This document shows positions 50,781-59,705 of a stretch of DNA of 64,000 nt, in pieces. The position numbers and the translations under genes are program-made. Positions within the stretch are counted from its first letter, which is position 1; each line of letters opens with the position of its first letter. Origin of the DNA: Candidatus Poribacteria bacterium (GTDB lineage: Bacteria > Poribacteria > WGA-4E > WGA-3G); the NCBI GenBank assembly GCA_028821605.1, contig JAPPFM010000018.1:21272-85271 (forward strand), in the 5' to 3' direction. The notes below the pieces were generated by a model, which saw nothing but the letters and a program-made list of their open reading frames with translations, had not been told where the DNA came from and ran no database searches.

Positions 50781-51533
50781 ATGCCCAAAGTTATCTTTGT
50801 GTTGTCACTCTGTTCACTCCTCATTATTGCCAGTCTTAGTATCGCTAATGTTGCCGAAGATGGACTCGTCGCTTACTGGCCCTTTGATGAAGGCGATGGT
50901 AAAGAAGCCGAAGATGTCACTGGCAATGGACATGATGGAGAATTTAACGGAAATCCCAAGTGGATTGATGGAAAGTTCGGTACCGGACTCGAATTTGACG
51001 GTGAGGAGGACCATGTCGTCGTCGCGGATGATCCCGCCTTCGCCATTGAGGAAAATATTACGCTCATGGCGTGGTTCAGCCCAAATGATGTACTCACCAG
51101 ACGACGCTTGATGGTCAAAAACAACTCCATTTTTGTCATCTTTGACTTCGGTAACGTAGATAGTATTGATTTCCTCGTCAAACCGAACAACACTTTTGCT
51201 GAATCAACAACAACCGATTGGAAAATCGGTGAGTGGTATCACTTCGCTGGAACATTCGATGGAAAAACAATGAAGGTTTACATAAACGGCAAACTTGAAG
51301 GCGACGCTGCCAACAATGTGCCGATCGCACCTTCCGCATTAGAACTCTGGATCGGTGGTGACGATTTCGGCAGACCAACAGATTTTTTCCCCGGTAAAAT
51401 TGATGAAGTCCGACTCTATGAGAAGACCTTGAGCGAAGCTGACATCCAGAAAGTTATGGAAACGCCGCAAGATGTAGAAGCGCGGGGCAAACTCACTACA
51501 ACGTGGGGGACACTAAAAGCGGGATTAAAATAA
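50781..51533 (+). CDS. Secreted LamG/concanavalin-like domain protein with TTWG tail (second)
   Basis: 250 residues. Signal peptide MPKVIFVLSLCSLLIIASLSIANVA, then one LamG-3-like jelly roll: LVAYWPFDEGDGKEAEDVTGNGHDGEFNGNP, GLEFDGEEDHVVVADDP, ENITLMAWFS, EWYHFAGTFDGKTMKVYINGKLEG and KIDEVRLYEKTLSEADIQKVM. It should bind carbohydrate or protein at the cell surface or in the periplasm. The end LTTTWGTLKAGLK matches the tails of the LamG protein at 13531 and of the two TolB-like propellers. It is distinct in sequence from the first LamG protein and ends next to the leftward octaheme cytochrome operon. Confidence 0.88.
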   Translation: MPKVIFVLSLCSLLIIASLSIANVAEDGLVAYWPFDEGDGKEAEDVTGNGHDGEFNGNPKWIDGKFGTGLEFDGEEDHVVVADDPAFAIEENITLMAWFSPNDVLTRRRLMVKNNSIFVIFDFGNVDSIDFLVKPNNTFAESTTTDWKIGEWYHFAGTFDGKTMKVYINGKLEGDAANNVPIAPSALELWIGGDDFGRPTDFFPGKIDEVRLYEKTLSEADIQKVMETPQDVEARGKLTTTWGTLKAGLK

Positions 51534-51540
51534 CTTCCAC

Positions 51541-52353
51541 TCAGTTTCTGTTGTTCAGTTGCCAGATACCCAATGTGGCGAGGAGTGAGAGGTTTGGAAA
51601 AAGTAACGGCGCGAACAGTGGGGCACCATAGAGAAAGCCTTCTGTTCGTGCCACTGTAGGAGCCTCCAAATCTGCGATAAGGTGAAAGTAGAATCCAGCA
51701 ATCCCGATGATGAAGTTGATGCCTAACACAACCACGCAGAATTTGAAGAAAGCGGCCTGATATGGCATTAGCACAACTATCACCAGACATCCAACAGCGA
51801 AAGCACTTGTGAAAACGGGCAGCCATTCCAATGGGTTAAAAAATCCGTTCTGTGCGTGGTCTAAGACGGATAGGATGAAATTGCCTAACCAGCCACATCC
51901 GGCTAAGAACGCCACCCACTGTCCCCATTCGACATCCTGACTGTGGGTACAGCCATTCATGATTAAAAGCAACCCTAACCCTGTGAAAGCGAGTGGTGCC
52001 ACAAAAGGCGCTGTATAGACGAGGTTTTTAAGGGTTAAATCAGAGAAAAATTGGCTGTTAAGATGAAATAACATGCCCGCAACGCCCACGCAGATAGCAC
52101 TCCATCCAATGCCGAGGCGGCACCTGTACGTCCACGGCGTTTCTCTACCAAATCCGGTTAAAACAAGGAGGACAGGGGCAACCAGCGAGAAATAGAAGGG
52201 TATCCATTCCGCCCAATGTGCAAACGCATTCACCGAGTGGGCAATAAACACATCCAATGCCAAGAACACAAGATTCGCAATAATGAAAATGTCAAGTAAT
52301 CTGGTAGCCAACCCACTACGGGTTTTTAGGGTTTCTCCTAAGTTCTCTGTCAA
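51541..52353 (-). CDS. Polytopic membrane protein coupled to octaheme cytochrome
   Basis: 270 residues with about seven to eight membrane helices (e.g. LLDIFIIANLVFLALDVFIA, WIPFYFSLVAPVLLVLTGF, LIMNGCTHSQDVEWGQWVAFLAGCGW, AVGCLVIVVLMPYQAAFF). A TTG at 52353 is the probable start, with GGAG 11 bases upstream; there is no ATG in the first 80 codons. Its first 38 bases overlap the 3' end of the octaheme cytochrome gene, so translation is coupled. It could be the membrane quinol or electron-transfer partner of the cytochrome, though no heme-binding histidine pattern is certain. Confidence 0.7.
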   Translation of the reverse strand: MTENLGETLKTRSGLATRLLDIFIIANLVFLALDVFIAHSVNAFAHWAEWIPFYFSLVAPVLLVLTGFGRETPWTYRCRLGIGWSAICVGVAGMLFHLNSQFFSDLTLKNLVYTAPFVAPLAFTGLGLLLIMNGCTHSQDVEWGQWVAFLAGCGWLGNFILSVLDHAQNGFFNPLEWLPVFTSAFAVGCLVIVVLMPYQAAFFKFCVVVLGINFIIGIAGFYFHLIADLEAPTVARTEGFLYGAPLFAPLLFPNLSLLATLGIWQLNNRN

Positions 52354-53551
52354 TTTTTTTCATCTCCGTCATTTTTAGCAGAAGTTCGTAATTGCCGTGC
52401 CACTGGACGAAGTCGGCACCGCCCATAAAAGCACCGTGTTTAGCGGTTCGTCCGTAGTAGTGCCACAGATCAAAATAGAGGAACTCAATCGGTTCATCAA
52501 AAGGTGTATCTGTGAGTATACCGTCTTCTCGAAGGGATTTCATCAGCGCGACAGCTTCGTTAATTTTCTCGTTGGTATCCGCAACAACGCCTTCCGCCTC
52601 TTGATAGAATTTTTCGACTTGTGAACGCGCGTGACATTTTAGACAGGTCTCTTTCATGGCATCTTGGCCTTGCTGATAGGTCGGACGTTTGTCAGAGACA
52701 GCCGCAAACAACCAATAGGACAACCGCTCCGTTGTATCGTGCGTTACATTCAGACCATCTAAACCGCTCAGATGGCATGTCACACAAGTTGGTACGGACA
52801 TATCCGCTGTAGTGAGCTTTTTAGGTGGAGCCTTGAGGTTCATATCCGCTTTTTGGGCGTTGTAAAGCACGCCGTGCTTGGATTCATGATAGATTTCAAT
52901 TTGCGAATGGTCGGGACCCATGTGGCACTGACCGCAAGTTTCCGGCTCCCGTGCCAAAGCGATAGAAGTAGAGTGGCGGGCATGACACGCTGTACAGGTG
53001 CCGATAGAGCCATCGGTGTTCGGTTTGCCTATATCATGGCATCCCAGACATCCGACATTAATGGCACTTTCGCCTTCCGCAAGCGCCAACGGATTTGCAG
53101 GACGGTTTACCGCTCCTTTGTGATATTTTTCAGCGAAGGCGATCTGTTCTGCGGTGAAGTCTCTCGCACCTGATACCGCAGCCCAAGCCGGTGCGGCGTG
53201 TCGACTCCGTAGAAATTGCGTGTATTCCGTTGAATGACATTCGCTACAATTCTTCGAGGTCAGATGTTTGGCGATAGTGAATCCTCGGTGTGCTTGTTGT
53301 TCTTGTCCGTCTACAGCATGATGACAATCCAAGCAGCTCACCCCGTGTTTCGCGTGCTCACTGCGTTCAAACTGGTGAACAACCGCTGATGTTTCTCGCC
53401 GGTGGCATGTTGCGCATTTCCCCGTCGCCCGCACAAAGTCTGAGCTCGGCTGGCTAGTGTCTGTTGTCGGGCGGTTCGCATTGAAAATTAGAGCGATGAC
53501 GATCAGGGATGTCCCTAAAAAAACAGCAATGAAGACAGATTTGAATGACAT
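52316..53551 (-). CDS. Octaheme c-type cytochrome, hydroxylamine-oxidoreductase-like
   Basis: 411 residues from the ATG at 53551; the longer reading from 53677 has no signal or ribosome-binding logic. N-terminal membrane segment (SVFIAVFLGTSLIVIALIF), then exactly eight CxxCH motifs: CATCH, CLDCH, CSECH, CLGCH, CTACH, CGQCH, CVTCH and CLKCH. Count and order resemble the HAO family of octaheme cytochromes. The role in the periplasm could be hydroxylamine oxidation or, in relatives without the catalytic cross-linked tyrosine, nitrite or nitric-oxide reduction; the tyrosine cannot be identified without alignment. Transcribed with the membrane protein at 51541. Confidence 0.88.
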   Translation of the reverse strand: MSFKSVFIAVFLGTSLIVIALIFNANRPTTDTSQPSSDFVRATGKCATCHRRETSAVVHQFERSEHAKHGVSCLDCHHAVDGQEQQAHRGFTIAKHLTSKNCSECHSTEYTQFLRSRHAAPAWAAVSGARDFTAEQIAFAEKYHKGAVNRPANPLALAEGESAINVGCLGCHDIGKPNTDGSIGTCTACHARHSTSIALAREPETCGQCHMGPDHSQIEIYHESKHGVLYNAQKADMNLKAPPKKLTTADMSVPTCVTCHLSGLDGLNVTHDTTERLSYWLFAAVSDKRPTYQQGQDAMKETCLKCHARSQVEKFYQEAEGVVADTNEKINEAVALMKSLREDGILTDTPFDEPIEFLYFDLWHYYGRTAKHGAFMGGADFVQWHGNYELLLKMTEMKKIDRELRRNPKNP

Positions 53552-53615
53552 CTTGATTTTTCCCCAAAAATTTGTTAAAATAATTTGACAGAAAAGTAGA
53601 ACTATGGAGGTATGC

Positions 53616-54194
53616 ATGTCAACGCTTCCGGCGCAAACATATCTGACACCTTCAGAATACCTCGCTTGGGAACGCAAGCAGCCCTTTAAAAACGAATACT
53701 ACAACGGGCAGATAATCGCGATGTCTGGGGCAAGTCGCGCCCACAACCGCATTACGGTAGATATTACCACTCAGCTTAACAATCAACTGATGGAAGGTGA
53801 ACGTGAAGTCTTCGCTAGCGAGATGTGCGTGCGGACCAGTCCGGAGGTCTCTTACTTCTATCCAGATGTTATCGTTGTCTGTGGTGAGCCCCATTTTGAG
53901 GATAACACCTTTGACACACTCCTCAATCCGATTGTTGTCGTAGAAGTGCTATCGTCCTCAACTGCAGCGTTCGATCGCGGTGAAAAATTTGAGCACTATA
54001 AGCAGCTCGTATCCTTGCAGGAATACATACTTATTTCACAAGATAGGGTACGCGTTGAGTCCTATCATCGCCAAGGGACGCGGTGGCTCCATAACACCCT
54101 TAGCCATCTTGAGGATGTGCTATCACTCGCCTCAATTGAATGTGAGGTGTCCTTGCGTGCCATCTACAGACGTGTCATGCCCGATGCATCATAA
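53616..54194 (+). CDS. Uma2-family PD-(D/E)XK nuclease-like protein
   Basis: 192 residues from the ATG at 53616 with GGAGGTATGC upstream. The restriction-endonuclease-like core is visible: Asp84 in YFYPDVIVVCGEP and Glu110 in NPIVVVEVLSSST, followed by AFDRGEKFEHYKQLVSLQEYILISQDRVRVE. Uma2 (DUF820) proteins are abundant in cyanobacteria and filamentous bacteria and have no well-defined role. The start overlaps the promoter region of the divergent octaheme gene. Confidence 0.88.
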   Translation: MSTLPAQTYLTPSEYLAWERKQPFKNEYYNGQIIAMSGASRAHNRITVDITTQLNNQLMEGEREVFASEMCVRTSPEVSYFYPDVIVVCGEPHFEDNTFDTLLNPIVVVEVLSSSTAAFDRGEKFEHYKQLVSLQEYILISQDRVRVESYHRQGTRWLHNTLSHLEDVLSLASIECEVSLRAIYRRVMPDAS

Positions 54195-54419
54195 AAACAA
54201 TATACCCCAAGTTGCTACTCATAAGATTTTAGGCATGCAGCTCCCGTTTTTCAGTGGAAAACGTTCATGAGCCGCGGAGGTTTCGTAGCGTAAACTTTTA
54301 GTTTGCGTACTTGCATGCACAATCTAACAGATTTTGCTACAAGGGACAACTTAGGTTAGTATAACATACTTAAAACGGAATTTCACATATATTTGCAATG
54401 CAATTAGGAAGGAAGTTGT
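54195..54419. other. Intergenic region before gpmI with inverted repeat
   Basis: No gene is visible. The main feature is the hairpin GCGTAAACT-TTT-AGTTTGCG at about 54290-54310, flanked by GCATGC-rich stretches. A weak promoter-like TTAGTATAAC lies at about 54356. The gpmI GTG at 54420 is preceded by AGGAAGGAAG. Confidence 0.4.
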
Positions 54420-56042
54420 GTGACAACCCAACAGAAACGCCCTGTCGTTCTTATCATTCGAGACGGCTGGGGCAATAATCCGTATCCTGAATTTCAACAA
54501 TCAAATGCTGTTCATCTCGCGAAAACACCCGTAGATGACTGGCTACGACAGAACTATCCAAACGTCCTCATCCATACTTCTGGCGAAGATGTCGGTTTAC
54601 CCGCTGGTGTCATCGGCAACAGCGAAGTCGGACATCAGAACATCGGCGCAGGACGCATCGTGAACCAAGAACTCCTCCGCATCAGTAATATGATCCGCTC
54701 TGGCGAGTTTGCTCAGAATGAAGTGCTTTTGGATGCGATTGCCCATGTCAAAAAGCACGGGACACATCTCCATCTCATGGGGTTAGCAAGCGACGCTGGC
54801 GTTCATAGTTCGCTTGAACACCTCTATGGTCTCCTCATACTTGCGAAGACGAATGGACTCAAATCTGACCAAGTTTTAATTCACAATTTCAGCGATGGGC
54901 GTGATTGTCAACCCGACCTCGGTATCCAATTTTGTGAGCAGATTGAAGCGAAGTTGAAAGAGATTGGCATCGGGCAGATAGCCTCCGTTATCGGTCGCTA
55001 CTATGCAATGGATCGAGATGACCGGTGGGAACGCGTTGAGGTGGCATATCGCCTTTTAACCGAAGGGTGCGACAACCGCGTCGCTGCCGCTACGGATGCC
55101 TATCGTGACTATTACGAGAACCCTGATGACACCAATCGTAAGGGCGATGAATTCGTCCGTCCAAGCGTGGTTATCGGAGCCGACGGTGAACCACTTCCCC
55201 GCATCACTGACGGAGATGCCGTTGTGTTTTATAACTTCCGAGGTGACAGACCTCGGGAACTCACCAAAGCCTTTTGCCTTGATGAATTTCCGTATCAGGC
55301 AGAGGGGAAAGACGGTGTCGTTCGACAGATGGGTTTTAAACGGAATTGCAAACCTGACGTTAAATTTGTTACAATGACCGAGTATGAGCAAGGCATGCCC
55401 GTTGAAGCGGCTGTCAAGAAACCTCCCAAGATGCAGAATACGCTCGGTGCTTATGTTAGCGAGGTGGGGCTAACGCAGTTCCGATGTGCAGAGACTGAGA
55501 AATTTCCGCACGTTACCTTCTTTTTCAATGACTATCGCGATGAACCCTACAAAGGCGAAGATCGGCAAATCATCGCCTCGCCACGTGACGTAACGACCTA
55601 CAACCAGAAGCCAGAGATGTCTGCACCCGGCGTGACCGCAGAGATGCTACGTCGGATCGGCTCCGACAAGTATGACCTGATGGTACTTAACTATGCCAAC
55701 GGTGACATGGTAGGTCATACAGGTTCCCTTCCAGCTGCTATTAAAGCAGTTGAAGCAGTTGACATAGGTGTCGGGAAGATTGTTGATGCTGTGCTTAGAA
55801 AGGACGGCGCACTCATTGTCACCGCTGACCACGGCAATTGTGAACAGATGATTGATCCAGACACCGGCGGTATCCACACCGCACATACAACGTATGACGT
55901 AGATCTTATTGTTGTTGATAATCAACACAGAGGGCAGCAACTCCGTGAAGGGGGTCGGCTTGCTGACATCGCACCGACAGTGCTCCACCTCCTCGGTTTA
56001 GCGCAACCCTCTGAGATGACCGGTGAATCGTTAGTTCCATAG
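54420..56042 (+). CDS. gpmI: 2,3-bisphosphoglycerate-independent phosphoglycerate mutase
   Basis: 540 residues, normal length for iPGM. It interconverts 3- and 2-phosphoglycerate through a phosphoserine intermediate in the cytoplasm. Metal-binding Asp15 is in VVLIIRDGWG, and the catalytic serine is Ser68 in VIGNSEVGHQNIGAGR. The metal cluster near the C-terminus is in LIVTADHGNCEQMID, with HTAHTTYDVDLIVV. The start is GTG, with AGGAAGGA upstream. Downstream a small membrane-protein gene, prs and a glycosyltransferase are on the same strand. Confidence 0.96.
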   Translation: MTTQQKRPVVLIIRDGWGNNPYPEFQQSNAVHLAKTPVDDWLRQNYPNVLIHTSGEDVGLPAGVIGNSEVGHQNIGAGRIVNQELLRISNMIRSGEFAQNEVLLDAIAHVKKHGTHLHLMGLASDAGVHSSLEHLYGLLILAKTNGLKSDQVLIHNFSDGRDCQPDLGIQFCEQIEAKLKEIGIGQIASVIGRYYAMDRDDRWERVEVAYRLLTEGCDNRVAAATDAYRDYYENPDDTNRKGDEFVRPSVVIGADGEPLPRITDGDAVVFYNFRGDRPRELTKAFCLDEFPYQAEGKDGVVRQMGFKRNCKPDVKFVTMTEYEQGMPVEAAVKKPPKMQNTLGAYVSEVGLTQFRCAETEKFPHVTFFFNDYRDEPYKGEDRQIIASPRDVTTYNQKPEMSAPGVTAEMLRRIGSDKYDLMVLNYANGDMVGHTGSLPAAIKAVEAVDIGVGKIVDAVLRKDGALIVTADHGNCEQMIDPDTGGIHTAHTTYDVDLIVVDNQHRGQQLREGGRLADIAPTVLHLLGLAQPSEMTGESLVP

Positions 56043-56090
56043 TAGCGTTTGTTAAAAGACATTCACAAATTGTAAGGAGGTATCCCAAAA

Positions 56091-56411
56091 ATGAATGACC
56101 AACAACTGCCACCTACCTCAGTGGATGCCCAGTTAAGGGCAGAGCAAGATGCGGAATCCGATGCCAAAAAGGTTAGATGGTTTTTCATCGGGCTTTTTGG
56201 GAACATAATCGGTATCCTTATAGCGTCTATTTATGAACCAACCCCGCCTGCCTCGCGGCTGCTTGAGAAATCTCCTGAATATGTGGCTGCGTATACAGAT
56301 AGTTACAAAGCAAAGAGTCGAAGCGTTCAACTACGTCAATCTGTAATTGGCTTAGTTATCCCGTATGGTATTTTCATCTTTTTAGCTATCCTCATGGAGA
56401 GTCTTATATAG
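56091..56411 (+). CDS. Small two-helix membrane protein, unknown function
   Basis: 106 residues with two hydrophobic segments, at about 28-45 (RWFFIGLFGNIIGILIASIY) and 85-104 (IGLVIPYGIFIFLAILMESL), and a cytoplasmic-type basic middle section (SYKAKSRSVQLRQS). Perfect AAGGAGGT site before ATG 56091. The acidic N-terminus (DAQLRAEQDAESDAKKVR) is soluble. I do not recognise a family; it is between gpmI and prs and likely cotranscribed. Confidence 0.7.
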   Translation: MNDQQLPPTSVDAQLRAEQDAESDAKKVRWFFIGLFGNIIGILIASIYEPTPPASRLLEKSPEYVAAYTDSYKAKSRSVQLRQSVIGLVIPYGIFIFLAILMESLI

Positions 56412-56515
56412 GACACATAAAGCCTGACAATAATGTACAGAATTTACAATCTATGTTCCGGCAAAATAGGTAATTTTCGATGAATAAAATTAACTCGGTA
56501 TAAGGAGATTTTGGC

Positions 56516-57511
56516 ATGTCCCCACTCATTGACCAGCACGTTAACGACGATTTCAGGCTATTCGCTGGCAGCGCGAACCCGGCGTTGGCAAAAGAGATCG
56601 CCGCGATTTTAGGTGTTGAACTCGGTAAAATTACAATCGAGCCGTTTCCCAACCTTGAGACTCGCGTTCAGATTGAGGAAAGTATCCGAGGCACGGATAT
56701 TTATGTTGTGCAGCCAACGAGTCAACCTGCCAACGAAAATCTGATGGAGCTGCTCATCACGATTGATGCCATGAAACGCGCATCAGCCCGGCAGATTACC
56801 GCGATTATTCCATACTTTGGATACTCACGCCAAGATCACAAAACGACGGGGCGTGAACCGATCAGTGCGAAACTCGTCGCGAATCTCTTGACGACCGCTG
56901 GGGCAAGTCGCGTCATGGCTATTGATCTACACGTGCCACAGATACAAGGTTTCTTTGATATTCCTATGGATCACTTGACCGCCCTAACGACCTTGACAAA
57001 TTACTTCCGCGAGAAGCAGGTTGAAAATGGTGTAATTGTGGCACCTGATGCAGGTCGCGCTAAATTAGCAGAGAAATATGCGGATATCCTTGGACTTCCG
57101 TTAGCCATCATGCACAAGCGGCGAACCGGCGTTGATGGACAGGGCGTCAAATTCGTCGAACTTGTTGGGGATGTCAAAGGCAAAACTCCAATTATCACCG
57201 ACGATGAAATACAAACAGGGGGGACGATTCGCCAACAAGCCATAGCCTTGGCAGAGGCGGGGGCAGAACCAGCTTATGTATGTATCGCACACCCTATATT
57301 GGTTGGTCCAGCGTTAGAACGGCTTAATCATCCAGCGATTCGCGAAGTGGTCACCACCAATACGATCCCCGTTCCTGCTGAAAAGCAACTGGATGGGAAA
57401 GTTAAGGTACTTTCTATCGCCCCACTCCTCTCTCAAGCCATATTGAGAGTACATCAGCACCGATCGGTGAGTCAGGTCTTCCGGGATCAGCAGCTTGATT
57501 TTCCTGTCTAA
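56516..57511 (+). CDS. prs: Ribose-phosphate pyrophosphokinase
   Basis: 331 residues. Makes PRPP from ribose-5-phosphate and ATP in the cytoplasm. The recognisable parts are FRLFAGSANPALAKEIAAILG, the ATP-binding QPTSQPANENLMELLITIDAMKRASA, ITAIIPYFGYSRQDHKTTGREPISAK (flexible loop region), VVAPDAGRAKLAEKYADILG, and the PRPP-binding DDEIQTGGTIRQQA. The PRPP loop is DDEIQTGGT where most sequences have VDDxxDTGGT, a conservative variation. Start with AAGGAG; the glycosyltransferase gene starts 40 bases after its stop. Confidence 0.95.
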   Translation: MSPLIDQHVNDDFRLFAGSANPALAKEIAAILGVELGKITIEPFPNLETRVQIEESIRGTDIYVVQPTSQPANENLMELLITIDAMKRASARQITAIIPYFGYSRQDHKTTGREPISAKLVANLLTTAGASRVMAIDLHVPQIQGFFDIPMDHLTALTTLTNYFREKQVENGVIVAPDAGRAKLAEKYADILGLPLAIMHKRRTGVDGQGVKFVELVGDVKGKTPIITDDEIQTGGTIRQQAIALAEAGAEPAYVCIAHPILVGPALERLNHPAIREVVTTNTIPVPAEKQLDGKVKVLSIAPLLSQAILRVHQHRSVSQVFRDQQLDFPV

Positions 57512-57551
57512 TTTGTGGGTCCCCCAACTCGCGTGATGGACAGGCGGACAC

Positions 57552-58652
57552 ATGGGCAAAAAACCGATACTCTATCTCAGCCATTGCGGTTCAAGCATCG
57601 GCGGGGGTGAAAAGCAGCTTGCGTATCTCGTTGCGAATATTGACCGAGCGCGCTATCGTCCCCTCGTCGTTTGTCCTGACGATGGTGTTTTTGTGGAACA
57701 TTTGAGGGATATCGATATTCCGACAGTGGTTCTGGAGCTCCCGCCGTGGCGGAAAGCGCGATCGTTGATAACGAGGTACAGTGCCGCCAAAAAATTAGTC
57801 GTGCTTGCTAAGACACACAACGCGCACCTTGTCCATACCTCTGATTCGTGGTTGAATCCATATCTGTGGTTTCTCAAAAAGCGGTTGAAAGTCCCTGTTG
57901 TTTCACATGTGCGGAACCTCCTTACGTCGGATCAGGTCCGGAAATACAGGTTTGATCGAATGGACAGGACTATCGCCATCTCGGAGGTGAGCAAAATCCC
58001 GCTGATTCAAGCTGGGATTGATGCGCGAAAGGTTGATGTCATATACAATTGTGTTGATTTATCCGTTTTTCAACCTGCGTATGGACCCGCACATCCGGGG
58101 GAATATGTCGTCGGTATCGTGGGTAGAATTGAACCCTTTAAACGCCAAAAGGCGTTTGTTGAGATAGCCGCCAAAGCCGCTGCGCAATGCAAGAAGGTTC
58201 GGTTTCAGGTCATTGGTGCTGCACTGGATACACCAGAGCATCGCATATACGAGCAGAAAGTCCGGCAGTTGGTAGCCAAATATGGATTACAGGAATTCAT
58301 CCACTTTGCTGGGCACCGCACGGATATGCCTACTGCAATGCAGGAACTTGACCTCCTCGTAACCCTTTCAGCCGGGAGCGTCATTGCCGAGGCGATGGCG
58401 ACTGGTAAGCCTGTCATCGGTACACCTATCGGTAGCACGGCTGAGATGATTGTTCACGGGGTAACGGGATACATTGTTCCCTTAGACTCGATAGAGAAGA
58501 TCGCAGACAAGATTGTTGAACTCGCCGAGGATCCGATCCAAAGCGTGCGTATAGGGCAAGCGGCAAGAAGATACACCGAGGAGACTTTCGGTGTTAAAAC
58601 ACACGTCCAAAAAATACAAAACGTTTATGAACAATTGCTTGACACACATTGA
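57552..58652 (+). CDS. GT4-family glycosyltransferase
   Basis: 366 residues in the GT-B fold. N-terminal SHCGSSIGGGEKQLAYLVAN, acceptor-domain VVSHVRNLLTSDQVRKYRFD, donor-domain start VVGIVGRIEPFKRQKAFVEIAAKAA, and the GT4 EX7E-type region SAGSVIAEAMATGKPVIGTPIGSTAEMI identify it as a retaining glycosyltransferase that adds a sugar to a lipid or glycan. Donor and acceptor are unknown. Weak ribosome-binding site. No other polysaccharide gene is near, so it may act in cell-surface glycan synthesis with genes outside the window. Confidence 0.93.
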   Translation: MGKKPILYLSHCGSSIGGGEKQLAYLVANIDRARYRPLVVCPDDGVFVEHLRDIDIPTVVLELPPWRKARSLITRYSAAKKLVVLAKTHNAHLVHTSDSWLNPYLWFLKKRLKVPVVSHVRNLLTSDQVRKYRFDRMDRTIAISEVSKIPLIQAGIDARKVDVIYNCVDLSVFQPAYGPAHPGEYVVGIVGRIEPFKRQKAFVEIAAKAAAQCKKVRFQVIGAALDTPEHRIYEQKVRQLVAKYGLQEFIHFAGHRTDMPTAMQELDLLVTLSAGSVIAEAMATGKPVIGTPIGSTAEMIVHGVTGYIVPLDSIEKIADKIVELAEDPIQSVRIGQAARRYTEETFGVKTHVQKIQNVYEQLLDTH

Positions 58653-58734
58653 AATCGCCTATTGGCACAGCGTGCCGCATTGTCCGCGATGAAATCACCT
58701 CAAAACTGAAATCAGATTTTTATACCAAAAAACA

Positions 58735-58764
58735 TTGACAGAATCCAAGACATCATTGTATACT
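58735..58764 (+). promoter_or_regulatory. Sigma-70-type promoter, likely leaderless start
   Basis: Perfect TTGACA, 18-base spacer and TATACT. The expected start of transcription, at about 58771, coincides with the ATG of the Rpn gene, which has no ribosome-binding site. The frame stays open back into the -35 box, but those codons are promoter. Confidence 0.65.
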
Positions 58765-58770
58765 ATCTAT

Positions 58771-59694
58771 ATGAGACAACGCTATGACAATGTAGCTAAA
58801 TTCGTAACGACTGAGTATGCTGAACCTTTTGTAGAACTCATCCTTAAATATCCAAATGCCACAGTGCTGGAGAACTTGGCAACTGAGCAAATTACACTCA
58901 AGGCACGTGAGACAGACAGCACACTGAAAGTCCAGTTTCCTGATGAAGTTGCTATTCTTCATAACGAGGTTCAAGCATATAACAGCCAGGAACCGATGCC
59001 GCTCCGGATCGCAGGCTATAATGGATTTCTTATTAGAGAGCACAAACTTAACGTCTACTCCAGTGTCCTCTATTTGCATCCGAGTGCGGGTAGAAACGAC
59101 CCGGGATTCTATGAATATGGCGGCTATGGGTGTGAGTACAGACTTAAGTATAGAGTAATTCGGCTAATTGAGATAGAAGGACAATCAATTTTAGAAGCAC
59201 AGGTCCCCGGTCTGTTCCCGCTTTCGCCATTGATGAAACCGCCTGAACGGATGGGGCCGAACCGCTGGTTGGAGACGTGTGTTGATGCGACCTTTACCGC
59301 ACCTGTAGATCAGAACAACCGGGACCTTTTACTGGCTGCTTTGGGCATCTTTGGGGGTTTGGTTTATGAACCTCAAATGATAAAACAACTTTTACCGGAG
59401 GGCATCATGCAAGAATCTCCTTTTTTCCGTGAATATATTCAAGAAGCAGAAGAACGTGCTATGGAACGCGGTTTAGAACGCGGTTTAGAACGCGGTTTAG
59501 AACGCGGACAAAAAAAGTGTGCTATCGACTTAATTTTGGAATTGCTGAGCGAGCAATTTCAGTCGGAGGCAATACAGACCCTAAAGCCCGATCTGGAAAG
59601 AATCGACGATTTAGATCGTCTCAAGCAGCTGCTACGTGCAGTCCCGAAAACGCCAAGTCTTGAAGCATTTACGAAATCTGTGCGTGAAATATAG
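58771..59694 (+). CDS. Rpn-family (YhgA-like) putative nuclease with ERGL repeats
   Basis: 307 residues from ATG 58771. The Rpn/PD-(D/E)XK core is visible: Asp49 in KARETDSTLKVQF, and the E-x-Q pair Glu66/Gln68 in ILHNEVQAY. A region of ERGLERGLERGLERGQ near residue 232 is a run of 12-base tandem repeats. Rpn nucleases promote RecA-independent recombination in E. coli, and many genomes carry large families as mobile-like genes. The last segment (QSEAIQTLKPDLERIDDLDRL) is the usual DUF4351-like tail. Probably leaderless mRNA. The PhyH gene starts 11 bases after. Confidence 0.8.
   Translation: MRQRYDNVAKFVTTEYAEPFVELILKYPNATVLENLATEQITLKARETDSTLKVQFPDEVAILHNEVQAYNSQEPMPLRIAGYNGFLIREHKLNVYSSVLYLHPSAGRNDPGFYEYGGYGCEYRLKYRVIRLIEIEGQSILEAQVPGLFPLSPLMKPPERMGPNRWLETCVDATFTAPVDQNNRDLLLAALGIFGGLVYEPQMIKQLLPEGIMQESPFFREYIQEAEERAMERGLERGLERGLERGQKKCAIDLILELLSEQFQSEAIQTLKPDLERIDDLDRLKQLLRAVPKTPSLEAFTKSVREI
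59464..59507 (+). repeat. 12-base tandem repeat GAACGCGGTTTA
   Basis: Three perfect copies and an 8-base partial copy encode Glu-Arg-Gly-Leu units within the Rpn-like gene. The length is a multiple of three, so slippage would add or remove ERGL units without shifting the frame. Confidence 0.85.
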
Positions 59695-59705
59695 GAGGCC
59701 ACACA

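Noticed and set aside
59464..59507. CRISPR-like repeat
   Set aside because: Contiguous 12-base units without spacers inside an ORF; a coding minisatellite, not an array.
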